Source: Acidimicrobiales bacterium
GTDB lineage: Bacteria; Actinomycetota; Acidimicrobiia; Acidimicrobiales; Aldehydirespiratoraceae
Reading direction: 5' to 3'
Length of the DNA stretch: 64,000 bases
Assembly: GCA_040219515.1 (NCBI GenBank)
Contig: JAVJSI010000007.1
Location: 1-64,000, forward strand
The notes below the pieces were generated by a model that had not been told where the DNA came from, did no database searches, and worked only from the letters and a program-made list of their open reading frames with translations. Shown one piece after another: positions 25,702 to 33,845 of this stretch; position 1 is the stretch's first letter; each line of letters starts with the position of its first letter. Both the position numbers and the translations under genes were made by a program.

Positions 25702-27852
25702 TCACTTGATGAGCGGGTCTCGGGGAAGCCCGAGAATTCGCTCACCGATCTGATTTCGCTTGATCTCGGAGGTCCCTCCCGCGATCGACATGCCTCGATG
25801 CATGAGGACCATCATGTTGCTCATCTCGCCGGCTCCGTCCATGAAGAGGGAGTCGGCGCCGTTGAGTTCGGTCAGGATCGCGGCGGCCTCGTGGCCGATC
25901 TCCGACAGCACCAGCTTGGTCATCGCGCCCTCCGGTCCCGGACCGGCTCCCGACACGGCACGGTTCGCTGCGCGCAGGTTGAGCAGGCCCATGGCCTGAT
26001 GCTCGGCGATGTAGCGACCCACGCGTGCTGCGCCACCGGCGAGGCGCTCCGGATGGGCGTCGAAGGCGCTGACGAGCGCCTCACCGGGCATCGACATCCC
26101 GCCGCCACCACCACCGATGCTGACACTCTCGTTGCCCAACGTGGCGCGTGCGACGGTCCAGCCACCGTCGACGGGACCGACCACGTCGTCGTCGGCGACG
26201 AAGACATCGGAGAAGAACACCTCGTTGAACTCCGAGTTGCCGGTGGTCATCTTCAGAGGCCGCACCTCGACCCCCTCGGCGTGCATGTCGATGACCATCG
26301 TGGTGATGCCGTCGTGCTTGGGCACGTCGGGATCGGTGCGCACCGTGGCGAACCCCATCCCCGCGACATGCGCGCCCGAAGTCCAGACCTTCTGACCGTT
26401 CACCAGCCACCCGCCGTCGACCCGCGTCGCCTTGGTCTTCACGCCGGCGGCATCCGAACCCGCGTCGGGCTCACTGAACAGCTGGCACCAGATGACCTCC
26501 TGGCGCAGCGCGGGGAGGACCCAACGGTCGAGCTGGTCCTGCGTGGCGTACTGGATGATCGTGAGGATGTTCCACGCGGTGATGCCGTAGCCGGGTCGTT
26601 GGACTCCGGCCTTCTCGAACTCCTGCTCGACCACGAGCTGCTCGACGGCACCCGCTTCGCGACCGTAGGGCTTGGGCCAGTGCGGCATCACGTAGCCGGT
26701 CTCGATGAGGCGGTCCCGCTGCTCCTCGGCGCTGAGACCGGCGATGCTCTCGGCGAACGCCCGCACCTCGGCCCGGATCGGCTCGGACTCCGGCGGGAGC
26801 TCCACCTGCTTGCCCCGACGCACGCCCCGCCGGGTGAGATCGGTGAGATCGGCGGCGGCGACGTCGGCTTCGAGAAGGGCAAGCAAGGTCGTGGCCCGCC
26901 GCATGTAGAGATGGGCGTCGTGTTCCCACGTGATGGCGATGCCGCCGTGCACCTGGGTGTTGAGGTTGGCGCAGAGGTCGGCCGCCGGCGCGGCCAGCGT
27001 GGCTGCGACCGCGGCGGTGTACGACAGCTGATCGCCGCCGGTGGCTGCGGCCTTCGCCGCGTCCCACACCGCCGACGTGGCCATCTCGGTGGCCACCACC
27101 ATGTTGGCGCAATGGTGCTTCACGGCCTGATAGGTGCCGATCACTCGGCCGAACTGCAGCCTTTCCTTCGCGTAGGCCGCCGCGAGTTCGGTGCACTCGC
27201 GGGCCATGCCCACGGCCTCGGCCGACAGGATGAGGCGCGACACGTCGATCAGCAGTCGCCCCGCCCCGGCGATGAGCGTCACCGGCGCGCCATCGAGCGT
27301 CACCCGGGCCGACCGACGCGACGGATCGAGATTGGCGGGCACATCGACCACGACCCCGGGTCCCGGTTCGACCAGGGCCACGTCGTCACCGGCGACGAAG
27401 GCGAACAGCTGACCGAGACCGCCGCCGAGGACGACGGCGGAGCCCGTTGCGGTGCCCCCGTCGACCACGACCGAGCCTCGCGGGGCGACGCCTGCGACCA
27501 TCGAACCGTCGACGAGGCCAGGGAGCAGCCGTTGCTTGGTGGCGTCGTCGCCGGCCATGTCGATCAGCGCGCTCACGATCACGGTCGGCACGAAGGGGCC
27601 GGGCGCGACGGCGCGGCCCATCTCCTCGACCACGACGACCAGCTCCTCCATGCCGAACCCGGACCCGCCGCGTTCCTCGGCGACGTGGAGCCCAAGCCAG
27701 CCCAGCCCGGCGAGTTCGTCCCACCAGGCCGGCCGTACCTCCTCCGCTGCGTCCAGCAGCGCCCGGGCCGCGCCGCGGGCGTCTCGGGCCCGCAGGAAAT
27801 CCGACGCAGTGTCGGCCAGGGCGCGGTGGTCCTCGGTGATCGCGATCGACAT
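25702..27852 (-). CDS. Acyl-CoA dehydrogenase, two-unit (fused) type
   Basis: A 716-residue protein from ATG 27852; the frame extends upstream but loses family character. It contains two acyl-CoA dehydrogenase units. The first (about 1-350) includes RLILSAEAVGMARE and YAKERLQFGRVIGTYQAVKH. The second (about 370-716) includes WCQLFSEPDAGSDAAGVKTK, the FAD/substrate loop, and a C-terminal GGTSEIKRNQIGERILGLPR. Fused FadE proteins of this size occur in mycobacteria and relatives and act on acyl-CoA or sterol side-chain thioesters. No thiolase or CoA ligase is adjacent, so the pathway is open. Confidence 0.9.
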   Translation of the reverse strand: MSIAITEDHRALADTASDFLRARDARGAARALLDAAEEVRPAWWDELAGLGWLGLHVAEERGGSGFGMEELVVVVEEMGRAVAPGPFVPTVIVSALIDMAGDDATKQRLLPGLVDGSMVAGVAPRGSVVVDGGTATGSAVVLGGGLGQLFAFVAGDDVALVEPGPGVVVDVPANLDPSRRSARVTLDGAPVTLIAGAGRLLIDVSRLILSAEAVGMARECTELAAAYAKERLQFGRVIGTYQAVKHHCANMVVATEMATSAVWDAAKAAATGGDQLSYTAAVAATLAAPAADLCANLNTQVHGGIAITWEHDAHLYMRRATTLLALLEADVAAADLTDLTRRGVRRGKQVELPPESEPIRAEVRAFAESIAGLSAEEQRDRLIETGYVMPHWPKPYGREAGAVEQLVVEQEFEKAGVQRPGYGITAWNILTIIQYATQDQLDRWVLPALRQEVIWCQLFSEPDAGSDAAGVKTKATRVDGGWLVNGQKVWTSGAHVAGMGFATVRTDPDVPKHDGITTMVIDMHAEGVEVRPLKMTTGNSEFNEVFFSDVFVADDDVVGPVDGGWTVARATLGNESVSIGGGGGGMSMPGEALVSAFDAHPERLAGGAARVGRYIAEHQAMGLLNLRAANRAVSGAGPGPEGAMTKLVLSEIGHEAAAILTELNGADSLFMDGAGEMSNMMVLMHRGMSIAGGTSEIKRNQIGERILGLPRDPLIK

Positions 27853-28073
27853 GGGTCCTCGGCTTTCTGGGCCCGCGGCGGGCCGGCGGTGACCACGATG
27901 CGTCGGGCGAACCTCCTCCGGCAATTCGCCGTTCGCCGCCGAAGCGGACGCAGCGATCCGAGCCCGAGGTTGCAGACCCGAGAGTCGAACCGACGAGTCA
28001 GGACCTTGTGCTCTGTTTCGTTCGCAGTCGACGAACGAGTGTGGGTTCACCCGACGAACAAGGGACGTTGCCG

Positions 28074-28508
28074 ATGATGGAGCCGAAGAAGATCCTCGTG
28101 CCCTCCGACCTGTCGGAGCGATCCGAGGTCGGCATCGCCTACGCGGGGATGTTGGCCCGACACCTCGGCAGCGAACTCGTGGTCATGGTCAACATCAACC
28201 TTCCGGAGCGTGCCATCCTCGAGGAGTCCGCCGGGTCAGAGCCCCTGTCACTCGAAGAAGCCGCTCGGGCCGCACTCCGTCGCGCCGCGGAGAAGAATGC
28301 ACCGTCGGTCACCTCCTCGTTTGCCGTCGGGTTCCGCGACTTTCCGGCCGAGGGGATCCTCGACGTCGCAACCCACGAGAACGTCGACATGATCGTCATC
28401 CCCAGTCACGGGCGGTCGGGCATGACCCGATGGATGCTCGGCAGTGTTGCCGAGAAGATCGTCCGAGGCGCCGACGTGCCCGTCGTCATCGTCCCTGCCC
28501 GCGATTGA
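28074..28508 (+). CDS. Universal stress protein (UspA family)
   Basis: A 144-residue single Usp domain. It begins at ATG 28074 (a second ATG follows directly) behind AAGGGA. It shows KKILVPSDLSERSEVGIAYAG at the N-terminus and the ATP-binding loop IPSHGRSGMTRWMLGSVAEK at about 107-126, so it should bind ATP. Such proteins bind nucleotide and modulate survival under stress or hypoxia. It lies 80 bp upstream of a CBS-domain gene on the same strand, a common pairing. Confidence 0.92.
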   Translation: MMEPKKILVPSDLSERSEVGIAYAGMLARHLGSELVVMVNINLPERAILEESAGSEPLSLEEAARAALRRAAEKNAPSVTSSFAVGFRDFPAEGILDVATHENVDMIVIPSHGRSGMTRWMLGSVAEKIVRGADVPVVIVPARD

Positions 28509-28587
28509 GCCGGACGCCGGCCGGACGAGTTGGCCCGAAGGACCTTCGACCCTGTCTCCCACCGCAGACCGACGTCAGGCTGGGGCC

Positions 28588-29007
28588 ATGAAACACAAGC
28601 CCCAGTTGTCCGACGTCATGACCCGCGAGCCCGAGACCGTCCACCTCGGCCAGCCTCTGTCGGACGCCTACGCCCTGCTCCAGCGCCGCGAGTACCACCA
28701 CGTCCCGGTGGTCAACGGCGACAAGCCCGTCGGCATGATCTCCTCGACGGACATTCTCAAGCTGGTCTACGACGTGGAGAACAACGACGAGCGCATGCTC
28801 CGCACCATGCTCGACCACCAGTTCACCCTCGAGGAGACGATGTCGACCGATCTCGTCACCGTGCGCAACGGCGAGTCGGTTCGCACGGTCGCCAACCACC
28901 TCTCGACCGGTGACAACCACTCGGTGCTCGTGCTGAACGACGATGGCGGCCTCGAGGGCATCGTCACCAGCAGCGACCTGATCCGCAACCTGGCCGAACT
29001 GCTCTGA
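28588..29007 (+). CDS. CBS-domain pair protein
   Basis: A 139-residue protein made of two CBS motifs. The first contains LSDVMTREPETVHLGQPLSD and YHHVPVVNGDKPVGMISSTD; the second TMSTDLVTVRNGESVRTVAN and HSVLVLNDDGGLEGIVTSSD. A Bateman module of this kind binds adenosine nucleotides and acts as an energy sensor, usually by association with other proteins. No effector domain is attached. It is in the same orientation as the Usp gene and probably shares its transcript. Confidence 0.92.
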   Translation: MKHKPQLSDVMTREPETVHLGQPLSDAYALLQRREYHHVPVVNGDKPVGMISSTDILKLVYDVENNDERMLRTMLDHQFTLEETMSTDLVTVRNGESVRTVANHLSTGDNHSVLVLNDDGGLEGIVTSSDLIRNLAELL

Positions 29008-29039
29008 CGTCGACGACTCGCGGCCCTGAGTTTTTTCGG

Positions 29040-29113
29040 TGGGCGATGGGGGACTTGAACCCTCGACCTCTGCCGTGTGAAGGCAGCGCTCTAGCCAGCT
29101 GAGCTAATCGCCC
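29040..29113 (-). tRNA. tRNA-Val (anticodon CAC)
   Basis: The minus strand folds as a full cloverleaf of 74 nt: acceptor GGGCGAT/ATCGCCC, D arm with AGCTCAGCTGG, anticodon stem CTGCC/GGCAG with loop TTCACAC (anticodon CAC, reading GUG) and T arm GAGGGTTCAAGTCCCCC. The 3' CCA is not encoded (ACCG follows). No integrase or attachment-site duplication is seen beside it. Confidence 0.97.
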
Positions 29114-29157
29114 GGAGCCGACGACGATACCGCCTTTCCATCACCCCTACACCAGGT

Positions 29158-29613
29158 TCAGCTCATCGGTGGGCCGACGAACTCGGCATCGTACGGCGCG
29201 ACCGCGGCCACGAGCTTGGGCACGTCGACCTCCTTGGGATCGGGGATGCGGGTCTCGAGCGCCGGGTCGCCGGCTTCCACATGGAACCGCTCGAAACCAC
29301 CGGGAGTGTTGATCTCGAGGACCTTCGCTCCCTCCGCGCCCGACAGGAACGTGTGGGGCACGTCCCGGGGCAGGAACACGGACTCACCCGCCTTCAGAAG
29401 CCGCCCAGGCCCGTCGGCCGAACCGCAGCGGATCTCTCCCTCGAGCACGTGGAGTACCTGGTCCTCGCGGTGATGAACGTGCAGCGGCGGCGACCAATCA
29501 GCCGGATACCAGTGCTCCATCATCGACATCGCGCCACCCGTCTCCTCCGCGTCCACGAGCACTCGCATGAATGCCCCTTCGAACCAGACGTCCTTCGTTC
29601 CCGTCGTTGCCAC
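29158..29613 (-). CDS. Cupin-domain protein
   Basis: A 151-residue protein from GTG 29613, preceded by GGGAAGGG. Cupin motif 1 is PLHVHHREDQVLHVLEGEI (metal-binding HxH and Glu), and motif 2 is FLPRDVPHTFLS (final His). A conserved single-domain cupin of this form may be a dioxygenase, isomerase or simple ligand binder; the metal and substrate are unknown. It is divergently transcribed from a TetR regulator across 88 bp, a typical regulator/target arrangement. Confidence 0.88.
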   Translation of the reverse strand: MATTGTKDVWFEGAFMRVLVDAEETGGAMSMMEHWYPADWSPPLHVHHREDQVLHVLEGEIRCGSADGPGRLLKAGESVFLPRDVPHTFLSGAEGAKVLEINTPGGFERFHVEAGDPALETRIPDPKEVDVPKLVAAVAPYDAEFVGPPMS

Positions 29614-29701
29614 GCTTCGGCCCTTCCCTTCAGTTCGTTGTGAGACAAAGGTATACTCATGAGACAGCCGTCGCAAGACACGAATCTCACGGAGGTTGCG
29701 C
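29614..29701. promoter_or_regulatory. Divergent promoter/operator of cupin and TetR genes
   Basis: The intergenic region has two copies of TGAGACA (29641 and 29660, 19 bp apart), a CTCATGAG palindrome at 29657-29664 and a TATACT -10-like hexamer at 29652-29657. The symmetry suggests TetR autoregulation and control of the cupin gene. Inferred from position and sequence only. Confidence 0.5.
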
Positions 29702-30298
29702 ATGGCCCCTCGCACGAACCAGAAGGCCCGCACTCGCCAGGCGATCACCGACGGCTGCGCGGAGCTCCTCGACGAACAGTCACCGACGACGATCGATGAC
29801 ATCGCGGCCCACACCGGCATCTCTCGGGCGACCATCTACCGCTACTTCGCCAGCAGCAGTGACATCGTCTGGCACGTGATGTCCGACCGGGAGATCGAGT
29901 CGTCCGAGTCGGTCGCGACCGCGGCAGGACCCGACCCACTCGACCGCATCGTCGCCGCCGAGAAGGCCGTGAACGACTACATCTTCGCCAACCCGACGAG
30001 CGTGCGGCAGTTCGAGGCCAGCGTCGTGCAACGCGTGCTCGACGGCACCGCTGATGCCGACGATCGTCCCGCCCGACGGTTGCGCTACATCGACGCCGCA
30101 CTCGAACCGCTCGTCGGGGAACTCGACGACACCGCCCTGCGCCGCCTCCGCCACGGTCTGGCGCTCGCCCTCGGCACCGAGGCGTTCATCGCGCTCGTCG
30201 ACACCTGCCGACTCGACGACGACGACGCACGCGCCACCGCCGCCTGGGTCTGCCGCGCCCTCGTCACCCAGGCAATGGCCGACGCTCCGACCCCCTGA
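29702..30298 (+). CDS. TetR-family transcriptional regulator
   Basis: A 198-residue protein; ATG 29702 has GGAGG six bases upstream. The N-terminal HTH is clear: ARTRQAITDGCAELLDEQSP, TTIDDIAAHTGISRATIYRYF at about 31-51. The remaining helical ligand domain is unrecognised. Divergent from the cupin gene, which is its probable target. It is followed by a REP-like palindrome in the gap before the hydrolase-ACT gene. Confidence 0.92.
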   Translation: MAPRTNQKARTRQAITDGCAELLDEQSPTTIDDIAAHTGISRATIYRYFASSSDIVWHVMSDREIESSESVATAAGPDPLDRIVAAEKAVNDYIFANPTSVRQFEASVVQRVLDGTADADDRPARRLRYIDAALEPLVGELDDTALRRLRHGLALALGTEAFIALVDTCRLDDDDARATAAWVCRALVTQAMADAPTP

Positions 30299-30309
30299 CC
30301 AGCGTTGTC

Positions 30310-30341
30310 GGGGTCAGACCCCCGTTGCAGTTCCCGTTGCA
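30310..30341. repeat. REP-like palindrome, GGGGTC type
   Basis: GGGGTCAGACCCC at 30310-30322 followed by two copies of CCGTTGCAGTT-like sequence. Same family as the copies at 33814-33845 and 35303-35370. It sits between the TetR stop and the next start and may also act as a hairpin at the mRNA end. Confidence 0.8.
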
Positions 30342-30403
30342 GTTCTCACGCCGTTCACATTGCCGATGCGCGGGCGAGACACACGGTTCCTACGTTGCGA
30401 TCC

Positions 30404-31963
30404 ATGATCTCGGCGACGACGTTGGTCAACGGCCAGCTTGCGCACTACGCCACCGGTGGGCGCGGCCTGCCGGTGCTGTTCCTCCACGGCTGGGGGCTCG
30501 ACCATCGCGCCTACCAGCGCTCGCTGCGAAGGCTGACGGCGCGCAACTGCCGCGTGATCGCCCCGTCGCTGCCCGGTTTCGGCGGCACCGCCGGGCTCCC
30601 CCTGCACGACCAGTCACTGCCCGCGTTCGCCCGCTGGGTCGACTCCTTCCTCGACTCGATCGACATCGACGAACCCGTCGTCGTCATGGGCCACAGCTTC
30701 GGCGGCGGCATCGCCACGATGTTCGCCCACGACCATCGTCGCCGGGTGCGCCATCTCGTCATCTTGAATTCGGTGGGTGACCCCGATGCGTTCTGGTCGA
30801 GTGCCAAACGCCAGGGGCTCGGCGACCTGTGTCGATCGGTGATCGACCCGGTGCTCGGCACCCTCTCCCCCTCCGGCCGAGGGGCCCGTGCTCGCCACGC
30901 CCAGCGGCTGTTTCTGAAGAATGCCACCCGCGACCCACTTCGGGTCGCGTCCACCGCCCTCGTCGCCGTCTCGGCCGACCTGCGCGGTGAGATGGCGAAC
31001 CTCGCGGCGGACGGCCTTCCCGTGACCGTGTTGTGGAGTGACCGTGACGGCGTGATCCCCATGTCTGCGTTCGACACGTTCTGTTCCACTTTCGGCGCTG
31101 AGGGACAGGTCGTCCGCGGCGGCCACTCGTGGCTGCTCGCCAGCCCGGACGCGTTGGGCGACGTGCTCGAGAACATGATCCACGTGCGAGCCACCGAGCA
31201 TCGAGAAGAGACGACGGTCGCCTCGACCGCCGAACTGCGGGCGTTGCTGGCCGGAACGTCCCTGACCGGGCCGGCGGTCTCCCTCCTGATGAGGGGGGTC
31301 TCGCCGCTGTGGCTGCTCAGCGCGCCGGCCAGCGTGCTCGCTGCGGACCTGACGCTGTGTCATCCGCGACTGAAACCGGGCGAGGTACGGGCGGCGGTCC
31401 AGGCAGGCGGCTCGAGCGAGCATCACCGACTCACGGTGGTTGCAACCGATCGAGCCGGCCTCCTGGCCGACACGCTGGCCGTGCTCACCAACGAAGGCCT
31501 CTCGATCGAGTCGGCCTCCGCGATGACCTGGCCGGCATTGAGTCTGGCGCTGCATTCGGTGACCGTTCACGCGAAGGCGCCGGTGGTCCAGGAACGGTGG
31601 GATGCCATCGGGGCGCGCCTCCAGGCCGCCGCGGCCGGCCACCCGTCCCGAGCGTCGCTCGAGCCCGACAACTTCCGGCCCACCGGCGACACCGAGGCGG
31701 TCATTCTCGGCGAGAGCGGCGACAGCTCCTTCGTGCGGGTGACGGCACCGGACCAGCCCGGGCTGCTGCTCGCCATCTGCCGCTGGTTCGCCGACCACGG
31801 CCTGTCGATCGAGGCGGCCGACGTCTCGACCGCCGACGACATGGCCCGCGACACCTTCCTCGTCACCGGCGACTTCGACGTCGACGAGCTCGCCATCCAC
31901 CTCGGCCGCCCCCACCCGAGCACCTTCGCCCGCCTCACCGCCCGCCTCCCCATCCCCGCCTGA
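30404..31963 (+). CDS. Alpha/beta hydrolase fused to GlnD-like tandem ACT domains
   Basis: A 519-residue fusion from ATG 30404. Residues about 10-255 are an alpha/beta hydrolase: oxyanion strand LFLHGWGLDH, nucleophile Ser98 in GHSFGG, acid in WSDRDGVIP (213/215) and His241 in GGHSWLL. Residues 295-340 (MRGVSPLWLLSAPASVL) and the following ACT domains (about 341-410 and 442-505, the second SFVRVTAPDQPGLLLAICRW, then DTFLVTGDFD) resemble the C-terminal sensory half of GlnD uridylyltransferases. ACT domains bind small metabolites, usually amino acids. The combination suggests a hydrolase regulated by an amino acid. I know of no characterised protein with this architecture. Confidence 0.85.
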   Translation: MISATTLVNGQLAHYATGGRGLPVLFLHGWGLDHRAYQRSLRRLTARNCRVIAPSLPGFGGTAGLPLHDQSLPAFARWVDSFLDSIDIDEPVVVMGHSFGGGIATMFAHDHRRRVRHLVILNSVGDPDAFWSSAKRQGLGDLCRSVIDPVLGTLSPSGRGARARHAQRLFLKNATRDPLRVASTALVAVSADLRGEMANLAADGLPVTVLWSDRDGVIPMSAFDTFCSTFGAEGQVVRGGHSWLLASPDALGDVLENMIHVRATEHREETTVASTAELRALLAGTSLTGPAVSLLMRGVSPLWLLSAPASVLAADLTLCHPRLKPGEVRAAVQAGGSSEHHRLTVVATDRAGLLADTLAVLTNEGLSIESASAMTWPALSLALHSVTVHAKAPVVQERWDAIGARLQAAAAGHPSRASLEPDNFRPTGDTEAVILGESGDSSFVRVTAPDQPGLLLAICRWFADHGLSIEAADVSTADDMARDTFLVTGDFDVDELAIHLGRPHPSTFARLTARLPIPA

Positions 31964-32038
31964 CCCGGTTGTGCTCGGCGGAACCGAACGGCGAACGGGA
32001 CTTCCTGACCAGAAGTCCGCTCCTCGCTAGAGTGCGGG

Positions 32039-32551
32039 ATGGCGCTCCTCGATCCCGGACCGGTTCAGAAATGGCTCGACGAGCAACACGGTGGCGACGA
32101 GCTGGTTGCGTTCACCCGCGTCATGACGCCGACCAACCATGAGATCGCCGATGTCGGCCCCGGCGGGGGCAGCGCCGGCGGGGGCAGCGTCGGTAGCACC
32201 GAGGCGACGAGGCAGTCGCTCGGTCTCGACCCGCAGAACAAGTCGTGGTTGCTTCATGGGCGAGCGGGGTTGTTGGTGGTCACGGCGACCCACTTCTATC
32301 TGCTGCGGCTCGGGGGGCTGAAGGAGAAAATCAAGGAGACGCTCTTCGATACGCCCCGGACCCAGATTCGTGTCACTGCGCTCGACCACACGATCGACCG
32401 GATCGATTGGCGGCATTGGCTGATCGAAGGGTTGCCCGATGGCGCGTACCTGCTGGAACCGCAGGTCCTCGGCAAGGGGGGCAAGCCGTCGAAGATCGCA
32501 CCGGGATCCAACGCATTCCTCGCCCAGCTCGGCGACCAAGCGCAGCCGTAG
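32039..32551 (+). CDS. Hypothetical protein
   Basis: A 170-residue protein beginning MALLDPGPVQKWLDEQHGGD. A Gly/Ser-rich break at about 40-52 (GPGGGSAGGGS) separates an N-terminal helix-like part from a mixed region containing GLLVVTATHFYLLRLGGLKE, reminiscent of PH-like or bacterial-PH (bPH) strands that begin with a readout such as ...VTxxxFYLL. No enzyme motif, signal peptide or strong membrane segment. It precedes the sigma-factor gene by about 66 bp on the same strand. Function unknown. Confidence 0.55.
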   Translation: MALLDPGPVQKWLDEQHGGDELVAFTRVMTPTNHEIADVGPGGGSAGGGSVGSTEATRQSLGLDPQNKSWLLHGRAGLLVVTATHFYLLRLGGLKEKIKETLFDTPRTQIRVTALDHTIDRIDWRHWLIEGLPDGAYLLEPQVLGKGGKPSKIAPGSNAFLAQLGDQAQP

Positions 32552-32617
32552 CAACCCCAGGGGCCGCCCAGGAGTCGGCTCGGGAACCGAACCGGCTCGA
32601 TGATCGTCGGAGAGTCG

Positions 32618-33178
32618 ATGGACAGTCCGGGACACACCGATGTGGCACGCCGCGCCGCGTTCGAACGCGCCCTCGAGGAGATCTACGAACCGGTGCAGCG
32701 ATACCTCCGTCGCCGTTGCGAGCCGCACGACGCCGACGAAGTCCTGAACGACACGTTGCTCACCATCTGGCGTCGACTCGACGACGTGCCCGCCGACCGT
32801 CGCCTGCCGTGGACGTACGCCGTCGCCCGACGGTGCCTCGCCAATCATCGCCGTGGCAACGTCCGTCGCCTCCGGCTCTCGGAGAAGGCGACGGCCGGCA
32901 CGTCGGCCCTCCCCGCCGACGAGTGGACGACGGAGGCCGATGCCCTCCTCCACGACGCGATGGGTCGGCTTCGCGAGGACGATCGAGAGGTCATCCGGCT
33001 GTGGGCATGGGAGCGGTTGGGGCCCCGCGAGATCGCAGAAGTGCTCGAGACCACGCCCAATGCAGTCAGCGTGCGGCTGACGAAGATCCGCCGCACGCTC
33101 GAATCCGAGATTTCCGGAAAGGATCGAGCCCCGGCCGGACATGAACGAGTTGACGGCAACACGGAGGAGGAACGGTGA
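32618..33178 (+). CDS. ECF-type RNA polymerase sigma factor
   Basis: A 186-residue sigma factor. The ATG at 32618 has GGAGAG five bases upstream; ATG 32600 is an alternative. Region 2 is YEPVQRYLRRRCEPHDADEV followed by LLTIWRRLDDVP and WTYAVARRCLANHRRG; region 4 is LREDDREVIRLWAWERLGPR plus EIAEVLETTPNAVSVRLTKI, the promoter -35-binding HTH. The stop overlaps the start of the next gene, which encodes a membrane protein likely to be its anti-sigma partner. The pair would respond to an extracytoplasmic signal. Confidence 0.93.
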   Translation: MDSPGHTDVARRAAFERALEEIYEPVQRYLRRRCEPHDADEVLNDTLLTIWRRLDDVPADRRLPWTYAVARRCLANHRRGNVRRLRLSEKATAGTSALPADEWTTEADALLHDAMGRLREDDREVIRLWAWERLGPREIAEVLETTPNAVSVRLTKIRRTLESEISGKDRAPAGHERVDGNTEEER

Positions 33179-33813
33179 ACGAAGACGACCTTCGCAACCG
33201 GCTCGGGCGACTCGACCCGGCATCCGACGACGTGGCCGTCGAATCCCTGACGACGCCGTCGTCTCGTGCCCGATTGGAGCAGATCATGAACACCCCCACG
33301 TCCCCTGAAACCGACCGCCCCGACGTCCCGCCGGACGCACTGGCCATACCCGCGTCCAGCGGCCGTTGGCTCGTCGCTGCCGCCGCCGCACTCGTGTTGC
33401 TGGTGGTCGCAGGCTTTGCCATCGCCAACCTCGGCGATGACGATGGCAGCGAGGTCGCCGCCGAGCCACCGCTCGAGCTCGACCTCGGCGCAGATGACCC
33501 CATGGCGTCGTGCCTGCGGGCCGAGCCGGAGATTCTTGCTGAGATGTCGCCGGCCTTCGCCGGCACCGCGACGGCGATCGAGGGCGAGACGGTCACGCTC
33601 ACCGTCGACCGCTGGTACGCCGGTGGCGATGACGCCACCACCGTCGAGCTCCAGGCTCAGCCAGGAATGGAAGCGTTGATCGCCGGCTTCTCGTTCGAAG
33701 TCGGCGAGCAGTACCTGATCACGGCCACCGACGGCACGGTCAACTTCTGCGGCTACAGCGGCCCCGCCACGCCTGAGTTCCTCGCCTTCTTCGACGAGGC
33801 CTTTCCCGCCTGA
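33175..33813 (+). CDS. Probable membrane anti-sigma factor
   Basis: A 212-residue protein from GTG 33175, overlapping the sigma-factor stop (GTGA). The cytoplasmic N-terminus (about 1-60, ending in a Pro-rich stretch) is followed by one membrane segment, RWLVAAAAALVLLVVAGFAI (about 62-82). The extracellular part contains two Cys, a beta-rich ATAIEGETVTLTVDRWYAGG and FCGYSGPATPEF, resembling a secreted folding or ligand domain. A zinc-binding ZAS motif is not present in the N-terminus, so the class of anti-sigma is unclear. Its job is inferred from the gene coupling. Confidence 0.8.
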   Translation: MNEDDLRNRLGRLDPASDDVAVESLTTPSSRARLEQIMNTPTSPETDRPDVPPDALAIPASSGRWLVAAAAALVLLVVAGFAIANLGDDDGSEVAAEPPLELDLGADDPMASCLRAEPEILAEMSPAFAGTATAIEGETVTLTVDRWYAGGDDATTVELQAQPGMEALIAGFSFEVGEQYLITATDGTVNFCGYSGPATPEFLAFFDEAFPA

Positions 33814-33845
33814 TGCAACGGGGGTCTGACCCCGAATGCAACGGT
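33814..33845. repeat. REP-like palindrome, GGGGTC type
   Basis: TGCAACGGGGGTCTGACCCC then GAATGCAACGGTCAG, located between the convergent anti-sigma and amidase genes. The palindrome core is 33821-33833 with direct TGCAACGG copies on each side. It reaches the amidase stop codon (33845-33847). Confidence 0.8.

Noticed and set aside
25621-28077. An 818-codon plus-strand frame opposite the acyl-CoA dehydrogenase
   Set aside because: Its His/Gly/Arg-rich translation has no family features and is the shadow of a strongly recognised gene.
29040-29160. tRNA-Val as an integration site of a mobile element
   Set aside because: No integrase, no repeated tRNA 3' end and normal chromosomal genes on both sides.
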